Source: Vibrio lentus
Lineage (GTDB): Bacteria > Pseudomonadota > Gammaproteobacteria > Enterobacterales > Vibrionaceae
Direction of reading: 5' to 3'
NCBI RefSeq assembly: GCF_030409755.1
Contig: NZ_JAUFQE010000001.1
Location: forward strand, 744,001 to 808,000
DNA length: 64,000 nucleotides
Shown: piece by piece, positions 9,257-19,404 of the stretch
Numbering within the stretch: the stretch's first letter is position 1
Layout of the letters: the number at the start of each line of letters is the position of its first letter
The notes under the pieces: generated by a model
Seen by the model: the letters and a program-made list of their open reading frames with translations, nothing else
What the model was told of the DNA's origin: nothing
The model's database searches: none
Made by a program: the position numbers and the translations under genes

Positions 9257-10042
9257 TTAAATCAGACGTTTCTCAATCAACCAATCATGTGTGACTTGAT
9301 CTTGTGATTTACCTTCACGGCAAACTTTGTAATCCAGTTCGGCAATAATATCGTTCGAGAAACGTAGTGAATCCAGCTTCTGAATCTGTTTTTCACTGAA
9401 CAAGTGCTTCTTGTCATCTCTTAAAAGAAGTACCGCTCTATCAACAATTCCGAGCAAGCCTTTAGGCTCTTTGAGTTCGCGAATATCGTAGCGATAATGC
9501 AGAAACTGCGGTTTCCATAGGGGCACGATGGCCCACTCTTTGTTTGCGACCGCACTTTCAAATGCATCAAAACAATCCGCTTCACTTCCAGAGAAGAATT
9601 CGTAGCCGACATCGCTCAGGCCATAGTCTTTCATCATCTGGATAGAGAAACGTGTGATACCAGCTCCGGGGTTGATACCTTGGATAGTCGAGTTCATTTT
9701 CTCGATCACTTCGGCCTTTAATAAATCAGAGACTTCAGAAACCGCATCTTCAGGCACATAATCTGGTACGCCCCACAACGCATAAGGTTCATAATGAAGC
9801 CCAAGCTCAATAAGCGGCTCAACTTCCTCAACGCCCGCTTTGTAAATACCGTGACTTGATGGCAACCACGCAGAAGAAAGCATATCCACTTTGCCTGCTT
9901 TCAGCTTTTCAAAGTTCTCCTGATGTGGAGAGAAAATACGTTCTACCTCAAACCCCATGGCTTTTAATACATTGGTAACCAGTGATGCGGTCGTACGGTG
10001 GAACGACAAATCCGTTACACCCATTGTGATTTTCTTAGTCAT
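9257..10042 (-). CDS. OpuAC-type glycine betaine/choline binding protein lacking a signal peptide
   Basis: The 261 residues match the substrate-binding domain of glycine betaine/proline ABC transporters: MGVTDLSFHRTTASLVTNVL, then a WLPSSHGIYK segment with the ligand-binding Trp, and INPGAGITRFS. The protein starts directly with MTKKITMGVTDLS and shows no signal peptide or lipobox, so as written it should stay in the cytoplasm. No permease or ATPase gene is adjacent. It is divergent from a LysR gene 251 bp away. It may therefore act as a ligand sensor or sequestering protein; that role is inference. Confidence 0.82.
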   Translation of the reverse strand: MTKKITMGVTDLSFHRTTASLVTNVLKAMGFEVERIFSPHQENFEKLKAGKVDMLSSAWLPSSHGIYKAGVEEVEPLIELGLHYEPYALWGVPDYVPEDAVSEVSDLLKAEVIEKMNSTIQGINPGAGITRFSIQMMKDYGLSDVGYEFFSGSEADCFDAFESAVANKEWAIVPLWKPQFLHYRYDIRELKEPKGLLGIVDRAVLLLRDDKKHLFSEKQIQKLDSLRFSNDIIAELDYKVCREGKSQDQVTHDWLIEKRLI

Positions 10043-10293
10043 CTTACTTCCCCTAGATCGTAGGCTTCGTCCATACAGCGCGTACTGCGCTACGTTGTCG
10101 ATATGGGAAAATGATAGTGAGAAAATTACTAATGAAAAACAGCCTCACATTTGAATTATTATCAAATTAATTTTGACAATTAAGTGTTTGAAGCTAACTT
10201 AGAAGCGATAAGTAGGGATAACCCATTTGCAGAGTGTGATGGGGAAATATCCCAACGCCATCTTTAGAACATAATTCAATACAGGGAGATAAC

Positions 10294-11226
10294 ATGCTTC
10301 TTGAAGACTTACAGGTCATTTTGAAAGTAGCGGAGTTTCGCAGTATCACTGCAGCAGCCACCAACCTAGACATGCGAACGGCCACTGCCAGTGCTGCCGT
10401 TAAACGTGTTGAAGCCGCGTTAGGTGCTGAATTGTTTGTCAGGACCACGCGCCACCTTAGGTTGTCTACCGCGGGTGAGCGTTATCTGCCTGAATGTGAA
10501 CAAGCATTGAAAATGTTGGATCAAGCAAAGCTCAACATGCGAGAAGAGCTTGGGGTTGTCGACGGTGAAATTCGTATTGCGCTTTCATCAGATCTAGGCC
10601 GTAACCTAATCATACCTTGGTTAGATGAGTTCTTGCTTGAATACCCAAAGGCGACGCTTCGCACTAGCATCAGCGATAGCAATATCGACTTCTACCGAGA
10701 TTCCGTCGATATGGCGCTGCGTTACGGTTCCCCGACTGACGCCAACATGTATGGTTTTAAGATATGCGATGTGCCGAGGGTATTGTGTGCTGCTCCTGAA
10801 TATTTGGCTGAAATGGGAACACCAAAACAGCCTAGTGACTTAGCTCAGCACAACGGTTTGCTTTACCAACTCCATGACATGTTGCAAGACGAATGGGTGT
10901 TTCACGATGGCAATCAAGATCATAAAGTGAAGCTTAAAGGGAATCGTGCATCGAACGATGCTGACCTTGTGAGACGTTGGTGTATTGCAGGGAAAGGTAT
11001 CGCAATAAAGTCTTGTTTAGACATGTCACCTCATCTGCTTTCAGGTGAAGTTATTAAAGTTATGCCTGAATTTAAACCGACCCCTACCGAGCTGTGGTTA
11101 GTGTGTCCAAGCCGTCAATCCATTACACCGACCGTTCGCTTATTAAGAGACTTATTCAGAGAGAAAACCGCAACGATCCTTTCTCAATTGGGTGACCAAG
11201 GTATTATAGAAAATAAAACATCATAG
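10294..11226 (+). CDS. LysR family transcriptional regulator
   Basis: A 310-residue regulator with the N-terminal winged HTH (FRSITAAATNLDMRTATASA, residues about 14-35) and a C-terminal effector domain of the CrgA/DsdC-like group. It is divergent from the signal-less OpuAC-like gene, which with the downstream oxidoreductase gene is its likely target. An AGGGAG site lies about eight bases before the ATG. A perfect-stem terminator follows at 11266-11301. Confidence 0.9.
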   Translation: MLLEDLQVILKVAEFRSITAAATNLDMRTATASAAVKRVEAALGAELFVRTTRHLRLSTAGERYLPECEQALKMLDQAKLNMREELGVVDGEIRIALSSDLGRNLIIPWLDEFLLEYPKATLRTSISDSNIDFYRDSVDMALRYGSPTDANMYGFKICDVPRVLCAAPEYLAEMGTPKQPSDLAQHNGLLYQLHDMLQDEWVFHDGNQDHKVKLKGNRASNDADLVRRWCIAGKGIAIKSCLDMSPHLLSGEVIKVMPEFKPTPTELWLVCPSRQSITPTVRLLRDLFREKTATILSQLGDQGIIENKTS

Positions 11227-11265
11227 GATCTAATGCAGCTTAGAGATAAGACGTAGAGATACAAA

Positions 11266-11301
11266 AAAGGCGTTAGCGAACTTCAATTCGCTAACGCCTT
11301 T
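11266..11301. terminator. Intrinsic terminator
   Basis: AAAGGCGTTAGCGAA pairs with TTCGCTAACGCCTTT; A run before and T run after allow activity on either strand. Confidence 0.85.
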
Positions 11302-11382
11302 AATCATTTGAACATCATATGGGTATGATGAACATACTGACTGTATTACAAGTACTTGGTTTAATACCCTTAATACAAGAGC

Positions 11383-11772
11383 TTAGTTTGACTCTTCTTC
11401 AACAACGTCACAATCGGCACAACACTGAAGAGCGATTTCATGCTCGAAAGTGATGGTGTCTTTGCCTTCTTCCAGTAGCTCTGCGATTTCATCCGCGACT
11501 TCTTTCTCATCATCCGCTTCGATGTCGCTTGCTAGCTCTTCTTCTGAATAACCGAAGAAGTTTAGTAGTAGGTACTCACGAGCTTCATCTTTAGTACAAA
11601 CCACGTTTGCTGAAAGATCAGGTGTAATCTCACCTTGCGCAAGAGTCGCTGTCAGTTGAGCGATAGCATCCTCTTTCATCGCAGGCGTTAACCAACCAAG
11701 ATCAGTACTTACCGTTGTTTTTTTACAGTCGAAGCAAGGCAGTTGGTGAAAGTAGTATTGAAAGCTAGTCAT
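11383..11772 (-). CDS. Hypothetical acidic protein with paired cysteine motifs
   Basis: The 129-residue product is not recognised. It has CFDC at residues 13-16 and CCADC near the C-terminus, which could bind a metal together, separated by an acidic region rich in Glu and Asp (SEEELASDIEADDEKEVADE). It has no signal peptide or membrane helix. The N-terminal YYFHQLPCFDCKKTT suggests a small zinc-ribbon-like module. It stands alone, downstream of a terminator shared with the LysR gene. Confidence 0.7.
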   Translation of the reverse strand: MTSFQYYFHQLPCFDCKKTTVSTDLGWLTPAMKEDAIAQLTATLAQGEITPDLSANVVCTKDEAREYLLLNFFGYSEEELASDIEADDEKEVADEIAELLEEGKDTITFEHEIALQCCADCDVVEEESN

Positions 11773-11942
11773 AAGTAATTTCTTCTTTAAATGTTATATA
11801 GCGAGATTATGCGCGTTTTGTAGCAAAATACTATCTCAATCACAACCTAAGGCTGTTTCGATCAGAATATTTTTACCAAGTACAGAGCGCCATAATGACG
11901 ACTGATAAATTAAAGGCTTCGCTCACTTGGGAGATCATCTCA

Positions 11943-13136
11943 TTACGACGAAGTTTGCGAAGTCTTGTCTACTCCACGCGACTTAGCCTTGTAATTGTGT
12001 AACCAGCAACAAAATAACCCGATGCACAGACCCCAAAATGCACTGCCGATCCCTAGTAAATTGGTGCCAGAAGCCGTGAATAGGAAAGTAAAAAGTGCGG
12101 GCTCTCGATAGTGGTTGTCTGCCATCGAAACGGCTAAACAATTCATCAATGTAGGCATCACGGCTAACCCCGCGACAGCTATCACAACCGCTGAAGGAAC
12201 CGCGCTAAACAACGACACGAATGACATCCCCATCACACCAGCTAACAGGTAAAATACCCCCATCGAGACCCCTGCCATATAACGTGTTTTTGGATTATCA
12301 TCTGCATTGGGACCCATGCAGATCGCCCCTGTAATTGCTGCAAGGTTATACGCAAAGCCTCCAAGCGGGGCGAATAATAGCCCGGTCACACCAGTGGTGG
12401 TGATGATCTTAGATGAATCAACTTGGTATCCGTTCGCTTTAAGCACAGCAAAACCTGGCAAGTTCTGCGAAGCCATAGTCACAATAAACAGTGGGATACC
12501 GACGCTAACCAACGAGAAGAACTCAAAATCAGGCATAATGAAAAACGGTACAGTTAAACCGACTGTGACCTGACTGACATCAAGTTTGCCAAAACCGACA
12601 CACATCACCAAAGCAATAACGAAAATGCTTGGGATCAGTAAGTTTCCTAGCCTTGCTTTGGCCAAAATAAAAACAGCAAGCATGACCGCAACTATCTGAA
12701 CTTCTTCCATTAACGACGTAAATAAACCCAAACCAAACTGCAACAAAATCCCCGCCAGCATGGCAGATGCGATTGATGTTGGGATCTGTTTAAGTACCTT
12801 CTCAAAGATTCCCGCTAAGCCAACCAGCGTGATCAACAAAGAGCTAAAAAAGAACACCGCAACCGCCTGATTCATTGTTAACCCTTCCAAAGAAGTAATT
12901 AACAACGCTGCTCCGGGGGTCGACCAAGCTGTAACCACAGGTCTCTTGTAATAGAGCGAGAGCAATATCGTAGTGGCGCCCATGCCAATTCCCAACGCCC
13001 AAAACCATGACGCGACTTGCTCTTCAGTTGCTCCTGCACTCATTGCCGCTTGGAAAATGATCGCAGCAGCACTCGCATAACCGATGAAAACAGCAATAAA
13101 GCCGGTACTGACGTGAGAAAACTTTAGCTTAGTCAT
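11943..13136 (-). CDS. BenE family benzoate/H+ symporter-like transporter
   Basis: The 397 residues form about eleven or twelve hydrophobic helices. FSHVSTGFIAVFIGYASAAA at the start, STPGAALL near residue 75, and FAPLGGFAYNLAAITGAICM near residue 255 are characteristic of BenE-type symporters of the inner membrane. Substrates in this family are benzoate and related acids; no benzoate catabolic genes are near, so the real substrate is uncertain. A divergent XRE-cupin regulator starts 101 bp away, and the shared intergenic region contains a repeated operator-like sequence (13152-13202). Confidence 0.88.
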   Translation of the reverse strand: MTKLKFSHVSTGFIAVFIGYASAAAIIFQAAMSAGATEEQVASWFWALGIGMGATTILLSLYYKRPVVTAWSTPGAALLITSLEGLTMNQAVAVFFFSSLLITLVGLAGIFEKVLKQIPTSIASAMLAGILLQFGLGLFTSLMEEVQIVAVMLAVFILAKARLGNLLIPSIFVIALVMCVGFGKLDVSQVTVGLTVPFFIMPDFEFFSLVSVGIPLFIVTMASQNLPGFAVLKANGYQVDSSKIITTTGVTGLLFAPLGGFAYNLAAITGAICMGPNADDNPKTRYMAGVSMGVFYLLAGVMGMSFVSLFSAVPSAVVIAVAGLAVMPTLMNCLAVSMADNHYREPALFTFLFTASGTNLLGIGSAFWGLCIGLFCCWLHNYKAKSRGVDKTSQTSS

Positions 13137-13151
13137 GTTAATTTGTTCCTG

Positions 13152-13202
13152 TGTGCGTTATAACGTCCATAGATTGAACTTAGCACCTGTGCGCTATAAC
13201 GC
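13152..13202. promoter_or_regulatory. Repeated operator-like sequence between transporter and XRE-cupin genes
   Basis: TGTGCGTTATAACG at 13152-13165 recurs as TGTGCGCTATAACG at 13189-13202 (13 of 14 identical), 37 bp apart. Each copy is built around a TATAACG core, and the second extends into a palindrome (GTGCGCTATAACGCAC). Its position in the divergent promoter region fits binding by the XRE-cupin regulator. Confidence 0.65.
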
Positions 13203-13237
13203 ACAACTGATTTTTTTAAAAAATTTGTAGAGAAAAG

Positions 13238-13804
13238 ATGCAAACAGAAATTAAAGTCGGCGTTAACTTGAAACGCCTTCGACAAGAGAAAGGCTGGAGC
13301 TTAGACAAAACGGCAAAAGCAACAGGCGTGAGTAAAGCAATGCTAGGACAAATTGAACGTGGAGAATCAAGCCCAACAGTCGCTAAGCTCTGGCAGATAG
13401 CTTCTGGGTTCGAGGTGTCACTTTCGAGTTTTATCGCTGCTAGCTCAAACAGTGAACTGACGAGCTTATTCAGAGATGCAAACGAACTAAGGCATGAGGA
13501 ATACAACATTGGTTTCTTCGTCAGTTTGTTGTTTCCCTTTGAGGAAGTTCTAGGGTTTGAAATATTCGAACTCACTCTAGCACCCGATTACCACCATGAA
13601 TCCGAACCACATAACGCAGGCGTCACTGAGCACATTTTATGTATTTCGGGAGAGATGGCTGTGCTGTTTGATGGTGAGTGGCAAACGTTACGAGCAGGGC
13701 AAGCCGTTCGCTTCAATGCCAACCAGAATCATGGCTACAAAAATGTTGGGGAAGGAAATGCTGTATTCCACAATGTAATTCACTACCCTTACAGCAAGCA
13801 ATAG
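13238..13804 (+). CDS. XRE family regulator with C-terminal cupin sensor domain
   Basis: This 188-residue protein has an XRE helix-turn-helix at residues about 8-62 (RLRQEKGWSLDKTAKATG, then SKAMLGQIERGESSP) and a cupin beta-barrel at residues about 110-180 (HNAGVTEHILCISGEMAVL). Such HTH-cupin proteins usually bind a small ligand and regulate a neighbouring transporter or catabolic gene. The divergent BenE-like gene and the repeated operator between them support local control. The ATG is preceded by GAGAAAAG. Confidence 0.9.
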   Translation: MQTEIKVGVNLKRLRQEKGWSLDKTAKATGVSKAMLGQIERGESSPTVAKLWQIASGFEVSLSSFIAASSNSELTSLFRDANELRHEEYNIGFFVSLLFPFEEVLGFEIFELTLAPDYHHESEPHNAGVTEHILCISGEMAVLFDGEWQTLRAGQAVRFNANQNHGYKNVGEGNAVFHNVIHYPYSKQ

Positions 13805-13899
13805 TGCCGAATTTGTCGATAACGGATGTTTAGAGCTAACCGGATGCTTAGCTCTAACGGATTAGTGGCAAACCACTTGCTAGTATTAACTTAGAACGA

Positions 13900-14949
13900 C
13901 TATACGTTGACGACCATGCTGCCATCTTCTTCTTGATAACGAGACCATAGTTGAGAAAGGTTTTCTTTATTAAGCTGTATCTCTTTTTCTTTCAGAAACG
14001 TTTCGTTGTGCAGCTTCGAATACGAGCGCTCAGCAAGGTCACAGCTAAATGTAACGATGGTTTTCCCCTTCCCCATTCTAGCCGCAGCGTATAGCGCTCC
14101 TGCTACGTTCAACGACGAGCTGCTTCCTAGAAGAATACCGTCATGTTCCGCAACAAGGCGGGATATCGTAACCAAATCCTGATCGGGCAGCGTGATTGCA
14201 CGATTGATTTTTGCCTGCCTGAAATTTTCAACCGTTCGCATGATCCCTATGCCTTCCGTGAACGAGCTTCCTGTGGATTGATACTGTCCATTACGGAGAA
14301 ACGAATAAATGCCCGACCCATTTGGGTCAACCAACCAAGTTTCGAGATTCGGTTGCTGCTCAGATAGGTAGTGTGAGTTTCCGGCAATGGTTCCACCAGT
14401 CCCCACCACTGAAACTAGAGCATCAATATTCCCTTGAGTTTGCTGCCATATTTCCGGTCCAGTATTTAAATAGTGCGCTCGATAATTACTGAGATTTTCG
14501 AACTGATCTGCCCACCAATAATTTTCATTTTCGACACCGATCCGCTTTGCCGTGTGGTAAAAGTGTTCAGGATTTGCAAAAGGACAAGGGTCGACCAATA
14601 ACAGCTCTGCGTTATAAAGCGAGACCATACGCTCTTTCTCTTGTGCCTGCCCTTTTGGCATCACCACCAACATTTTATAACCGAGAGATTTAGCCACTAG
14701 AGCAAGGCCAATCCCCGTATTTCCTGCGGTACCTTCAACGATTGTCATTCCCGGCTTAAGCTTACCGGCTTCTACTGCATCCATCACAAGCTGAAGTGCC
14801 GCTCTATCTTTAATCGAACCACCTGGGTTCTGGTGTTCGCACTTAATAAGAATCTCACAACCTGATATCTCTGAAAGACTGTTAATTCTAACAAGATCGG
14901 TATCGCCAATCAGTTCACTGAGATTGTTTGCAATATGGGCAGATGACAT
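13900..14949 (-). CDS. PLP-dependent cysteine synthase family protein
   Basis: The 349-residue enzyme carries the fold-type II PLP motif PGGSIKDRAALQ with the Schiff-base lysine near residue 45, the substrate loop EGTAGNTGIGLAL near 76, and the phosphate-binding VVGTGGTIAG near 182. These match O-acetylserine sulfhydrylase/cystathionine beta-synthase-like enzymes that build cysteine or related beta-substituted alanines. It is longer than CysK by about 25 residues at the C-terminus. No other sulfur genes are adjacent, so a specialised role is possible. Confidence 0.88.
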   Translation of the reverse strand: MSSAHIANNLSELIGDTDLVRINSLSEISGCEILIKCEHQNPGGSIKDRAALQLVMDAVEAGKLKPGMTIVEGTAGNTGIGLALVAKSLGYKMLVVMPKGQAQEKERMVSLYNAELLLVDPCPFANPEHFYHTAKRIGVENENYWWADQFENLSNYRAHYLNTGPEIWQQTQGNIDALVSVVGTGGTIAGNSHYLSEQQPNLETWLVDPNGSGIYSFLRNGQYQSTGSSFTEGIGIMRTVENFRQAKINRAITLPDQDLVTISRLVAEHDGILLGSSSSLNVAGALYAAARMGKGKTIVTFSCDLAERSYSKLHNETFLKEKEIQLNKENLSQLWSRYQEEDGSMVVNV

Positions 14950-15119
14950 CGCGACTCCATTTATTTGTTAAGGGTGAGTTTGTTCATCGATTGGTTTATC
15001 GATGATCATAAGCGTAGCTCTGAGCCCTACTTAGTCAAGGAGTGCCGGATTTGAAAAGACTCTCATTTTCTAAATAGCAATTATAATTAGGGGTGATCGA
15101 TTAAATTGAGGGTAGCAAA

Positions 15120-15335
15120 ATGTTTCTAAAACAGAAAAAGAGCGGTGACCTCGTAGATGTTACTGAAATGACCAAATTGACCAACTTGTTTCAGGACAGC
15201 ATCGAAGGTCGGTTTCAAGCTGGCGAGGAACAGCAAGACCCTGAGATGTTTAAAAAGTCCGAACTGGTATTTATATCAGGTGAAGAGTTACCTCGATGCT
15301 GGACAGATCCAAACTACCGCTCAGAGGCTAAATAA
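15120..15335 (+). CDS. Small hypothetical protein, 71 aa
   Basis: A short polar protein (starts MFLKQKKSGDLVDVTEM) with no membrane segment; not recognised. GAGGGTAG lies about six bases before the ATG, a good ribosome site. It was the convergent neighbour of ackA before the mobile element inserted, as judged from the ackA tail and terminator that follow. Confidence 0.65.
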   Translation: MFLKQKKSGDLVDVTEMTKLTNLFQDSIEGRFQAGEEQQDPEMFKKSELVFISGEELPRCWTDPNYRSEAK

Positions 15336-15463
15336 CTTTACCGATTCCGGAGCACCATAACACTCTGTTCTAACAGCGTTTGACGATAGCCATGTGGACT
15401 ATGTAATGGCATAGTTAATTTAGCCCCCGGTTAAAACGTTCAGACGCATCTTTACTAGACACA

Positions 15464-15492
15464 AAAAAGCGAGCCACTTGGGCTCGCTTTTC
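15464..15492 (-). terminator. Original ackA terminator, now stranded
   Basis: AAAAAAGCGAGCC pairs with GGCTCGCTTTT. It directly follows the relic ackA 3' end in the ackA direction and probably terminated ackA before insertion; it can also serve the 71-aa gene. Confidence 0.8.
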
Positions 15493-15523
15493 AATATTTG
15501 TCTTGCTTAGGCTTTAGCTTCGA

Positions 15524-15575
15524 TTACAGAAGTTCTACCGACTGTTGAGCAATAACGAATTCTTCGTTGGTTGGA
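15524..15575 (-). pseudogene. ackA: Displaced 3' end of ackA
   Basis: Read on the minus strand this segment encodes PTNEEFVIAQQSVELL and a stop. The intact AckA at 33151-34356 ends PTNEEFVIVQQSVALL plus NSTK. Similarity stops abruptly on the N-terminal side at about 15575, where unrelated sequence begins. The relic keeps its own terminator. The simplest reading is that an element entered the 3' end of ackA and moved the native tail 17.6 kb away. Confidence 0.85.
15552..15575. repeat. Left attachment-site repeat (attL candidate)
   Basis: This 24-base stretch matches 33191-33214 at 22 of 24 positions, including 14 identical bases (ATAACGAATTCTTC). It marks the left junction of the element. Confidence 0.75.
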
Positions 15576-15991
15576 TTGGCATTCGTATGACATGCATAAT
15601 TAGTTCGCTGACTACGTAACCTAGAAAACACAGGCTAACTGTAGTAATTGTGAGCAACATCTCAGTGAAGAAGTATTAGTAATCGGTAACGAAGGACTAT
15701 CAAACTGATCTCCACCACCAAGACTAGACTATGGTAAATGACTTCAGCTAGACACTACTTTGTAGTTAATCGAAATCTATGAAGTAGCAGAGTTTACCTG
15801 AAACTTTTCAGTATCCTGAAATGCCTAACATAGTTTTGGCCATTTTCGAGCTAGCTGGTAGAGAGTGATCACAGTGAACACCAATATTAGCGCCGTAAAT
15901 AGATCTCAGATATCGATGCCATGGCTCAGTCCGAAATCAATCAGTGGTAATAAGTTTTTATCCATTCAAAAATATTGATTGTATACAAACA
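15576..15991. other. Left end of the element, no gene recognised
   Basis: This AT-leaning 416-base stretch between the attL candidate and the P63C gene has no convincing open frame or terminator. It would contain the left att arm. It could also hold decayed coding sequence too degraded to identify. Confidence 0.45.
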
Positions 15992-16960
15992 TTAATGCGC
16001 AATCCGATTTCTAGAAAAAGTAAGTTTTAGTTGTTTATTAAGGATCGTAACTAGTTTTTTCGCCTCCTCCATTGTGGAAGACTCTTCCAATGCGATTACT
16101 GCATTATCAATAAATTTTTGAACCAGATACTCTCCGTAAACACTAATAAACTGACGGAACTTTTGTTTTCGGTAGCCACTTTCACCAATAGGATTTTTGC
16201 GTTCAATGTGAGCTAATAGCTCAGGGTCTATTTGCCTCCACACTAGTGAATTCGTGTTATGTCCTAAAAAACTTAACTGGCGGAAAACGCTTAATGAAAG
16301 CTCCTCTTTTTCATAAATTCGACGTTGTTGTAGGTAAAAACTTTCGGGAAACTTTGATACCGTTTGACTCAATGGTCTAGGTTCTTCTAACACTAATTCT
16401 TGCCATAGTTCTAACTCATTTTGTTCCATATCGGTTTCTACACCATGATATCGATCGATCAACAAATTTAAGCGAGATAGTGCAAATGCGCTTTGGAATT
16501 TATATGCAGCTTTTGCTAGCTGAGATAATGAAGCATCAAGAGCATTATCCATACTTGCAAGAACCAGAGCCTTAAAAACATCATTCATATGAGTTGTAGT
16601 TATTACCCATGCTTTGTTTTTGGGCCCAACATTGAGTTTTATTGGCTTAGCAAAAAACTCTAGTGTTTTCTCTGATAAATAAGGATTAAGACTGCCTCTG
16701 ACCAAGCGCTGAAGTGTTTGCCCCGAATCTTTTTTTGTTAACCCCAATAATGATTGAACTCCTCTCAACGTCATAAAGCGTTCCGTTTGGCCTGACCAAT
16801 ATTCGATCAGGTAACTGTCAATACGGGTATCTCCTAAGATCATACGATTTTGGCCTTTCTTTCTTGAGTGAATATGGCGAATACCGTCTATATTCGAACT
16901 CAATGTTTGAGGGTGATGATTGTCAATGATGAAAGGGGTGCATAACTGTAATCGCTGCAT
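15992..16960 (-). CDS. P63C domain-containing protein
   Basis: The 322-residue product has a C-terminal region (residues about 200-310) resembling the P63C domain: FPESFYLQQRRIYE, then NTNSLVWRQIDPELLAHIE, then KNPIGESGYRKQKFRQF and a final helix with VIALEES. P63C proteins occur in phages, plasmids and islands and have no settled function. The N-terminal part (DTRIDSYLIEYWSGQTERFM) is compatible with the usual upstream half. It is the first gene inside the left border. A 26-bp perfect palindrome lies about 210 bp upstream and could be its regulatory site. Confidence 0.65.
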   Translation of the reverse strand: MQRLQLCTPFIIDNHHPQTLSSNIDGIRHIHSRKKGQNRMILGDTRIDSYLIEYWSGQTERFMTLRGVQSLLGLTKKDSGQTLQRLVRGSLNPYLSEKTLEFFAKPIKLNVGPKNKAWVITTTHMNDVFKALVLASMDNALDASLSQLAKAAYKFQSAFALSRLNLLIDRYHGVETDMEQNELELWQELVLEEPRPLSQTVSKFPESFYLQQRRIYEKEELSLSVFRQLSFLGHNTNSLVWRQIDPELLAHIERKNPIGESGYRKQKFRQFISVYGEYLVQKFIDNAVIALEESSTMEEAKKLVTILNKQLKLTFSRNRIAH

Positions 16961-17361
16961 TTTTAAACTCTACAAATCTGTTAATTGCTAAACTTACTGG
17001 TTTTTTTATTTTTTAATTAAGACGTTTTGAAAGAAAAAATCTTAATAAAAAACACCGACATGAAATTAACAAATAAATCTGTCAATAGCGCCGAAGGCCT
17101 GAAAATTACACGCATAAACAAATACTTGCAATGTTATGAAGTTACACAAAAATGCAACATTTGACATTTACCAGCCTTTATGGAACCATAAAGGCTGCCT
17201 ACTCAAAGACCAAGTTACGTTTTTATTTCAAGCTTGTGTAACTTGCTGTTTATTCTATTTTCTTTTGTTAAAGAAAAAGTTTGTCTTTTTTTTCTATTTT
17301 TATTTTAAATAAATAAATCTCTTCTCAGAATATGAACCTAAGCACTTATGTCGGTATAAAC
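16961..17361. other. AT-rich intergenic region upstream of the P63C gene
   Basis: It is very AT-rich, with long T and A runs. The clear structure is the perfect palindrome at 17172-17197. No ribosome site followed by an open frame was found. Confidence 0.5.
17172..17197. promoter_or_regulatory. Perfect 26-bp palindrome
   Basis: CAGCCTTTATGG at 17172-17183, two bases AA, then the exact reverse complement CCATAAAGGCTG at 17186-17197. Arms this long with a two-base centre suit a dimeric protein-binding site or cruciform better than an RNA hairpin loop. Confidence 0.65.
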
Positions 17362-17370
17362 TGTAGTGGT

Positions 17371-18261
<891 letters not shown>

Positions 18262-18497
18262 TTCTGGTTAAACTCTAAGAGCGTGGCCAATATCAGTTGA
18301 CCACTACACACTGACCTCAAAATCAGTACAGTCGTTAGCAACCATAGAGCTTTTGTTCGATAACTATTCCACTAGGTTTGATAACTTACTCAATCTAATA
18401 AGTAAATTTACAAAATTTTACATGTTAATCACTTTGCTTTTGAGTTAAACCACCTAGTATCGCCCTCTATAAACCAATAAGCTAAAGTAAATCATTC

Positions 18498-19163
18498 ATG
18501 TTTGTAAAAAGAATTTGCTCACACTTAAAAGAAGCCATCATTCATATACCCAAGTGTAGTCTTGATGGTTTTTTGATTGCAGCTCTTCCATTTCTTTTTT
18601 TGTCTAACCGTTCCATTGAGAGATGGACGTTAAGTGTGAAGTCATGGTTCACATCAGTGGAACATCAGGTAGCACCTATACCAAATCTATCTGAAGTGTT
18701 TCTATCTCAAGTGGTCGACTTTAGGTTAGCAGTGCTATTTTGCTTAGTCTTCGGCATCACACCTCTTCTTTTGTATCCCATCTCATTCCTAATGCAAAGT
18801 AAGCGATGGATTAAACGAAAAATACGAAGAAGGCTAACTCATGACACCTTCCAGAATGCTCTTGTAATACGCGGGGCTATGGCGCAAAAGTGTGTCGAGA
18901 AATCAACGTTAGAGCTATTGAGGTATGCCATCTTAACTATAAACCATACTTTTGTTGGTTTCTTGCAAGTTATTGCAGGTGTTTACATGTTCAAATTTAT
19001 AAAACAATTTGAATTTGTCTGCAGTTCAGTTGGTCTCAACCAGTCAACTTACGCGTTTATCTGGAGTTTAGTCTTTGTATTGATTGCTGCAAGTTCCAAA
19101 GCGATCACTCTGTCTAATGAAAAAATTAAATTCCACAAGTTTAAAAGCTTAGAGAATCAATAA
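18498..19163 (+). CDS. Hypothetical membrane protein upstream of the Septu-like pair
   Basis: The 221-residue protein is not recognised. It has about four hydrophobic segments: near residues 24-36 (DGFLIAALPFLFL), 75-95 (LAVLFCLVFGITPLLLYPI), 150-165 and 185-200. A strongly basic loop (KRWIKRKIRRRL) follows the second segment, suggesting that loop is cytoplasmic. It lies 241 bp upstream of the ATPase gene on the same strand, inside the element. It may belong to the same defence cargo or be independent. Confidence 0.6.
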   Translation: MFVKRICSHLKEAIIHIPKCSLDGFLIAALPFLFLSNRSIERWTLSVKSWFTSVEHQVAPIPNLSEVFLSQVVDFRLAVLFCLVFGITPLLLYPISFLMQSKRWIKRKIRRRLTHDTFQNALVIRGAMAQKCVEKSTLELLRYAILTINHTFVGFLQVIAGVYMFKFIKQFEFVCSSVGLNQSTYAFIWSLVFVLIAASSKAITLSNEKIKFHKFKSLENQ

Positions 19164-19404
19164 TTTTAGCTCTTTGATCGCAGCCTGAAAGAAATCATTC
19201 TAATAGATCCAATCAACTCGATTGGATCACTAGATCGCATAGCAAGTCTTTTCTATTAAGCTCGTTTATATCAGAATATCAAGACATCACTTGTTTCTAA
19301 TGTGGTGTATAGCCTCGCCTTTGAAGATGGTATTATCGAGTCCTGGTATCCTCTGACCTTGTTTCATTATTTCTAGTTAAGAGCCTCAAAACCACATATG
19401 ATAC

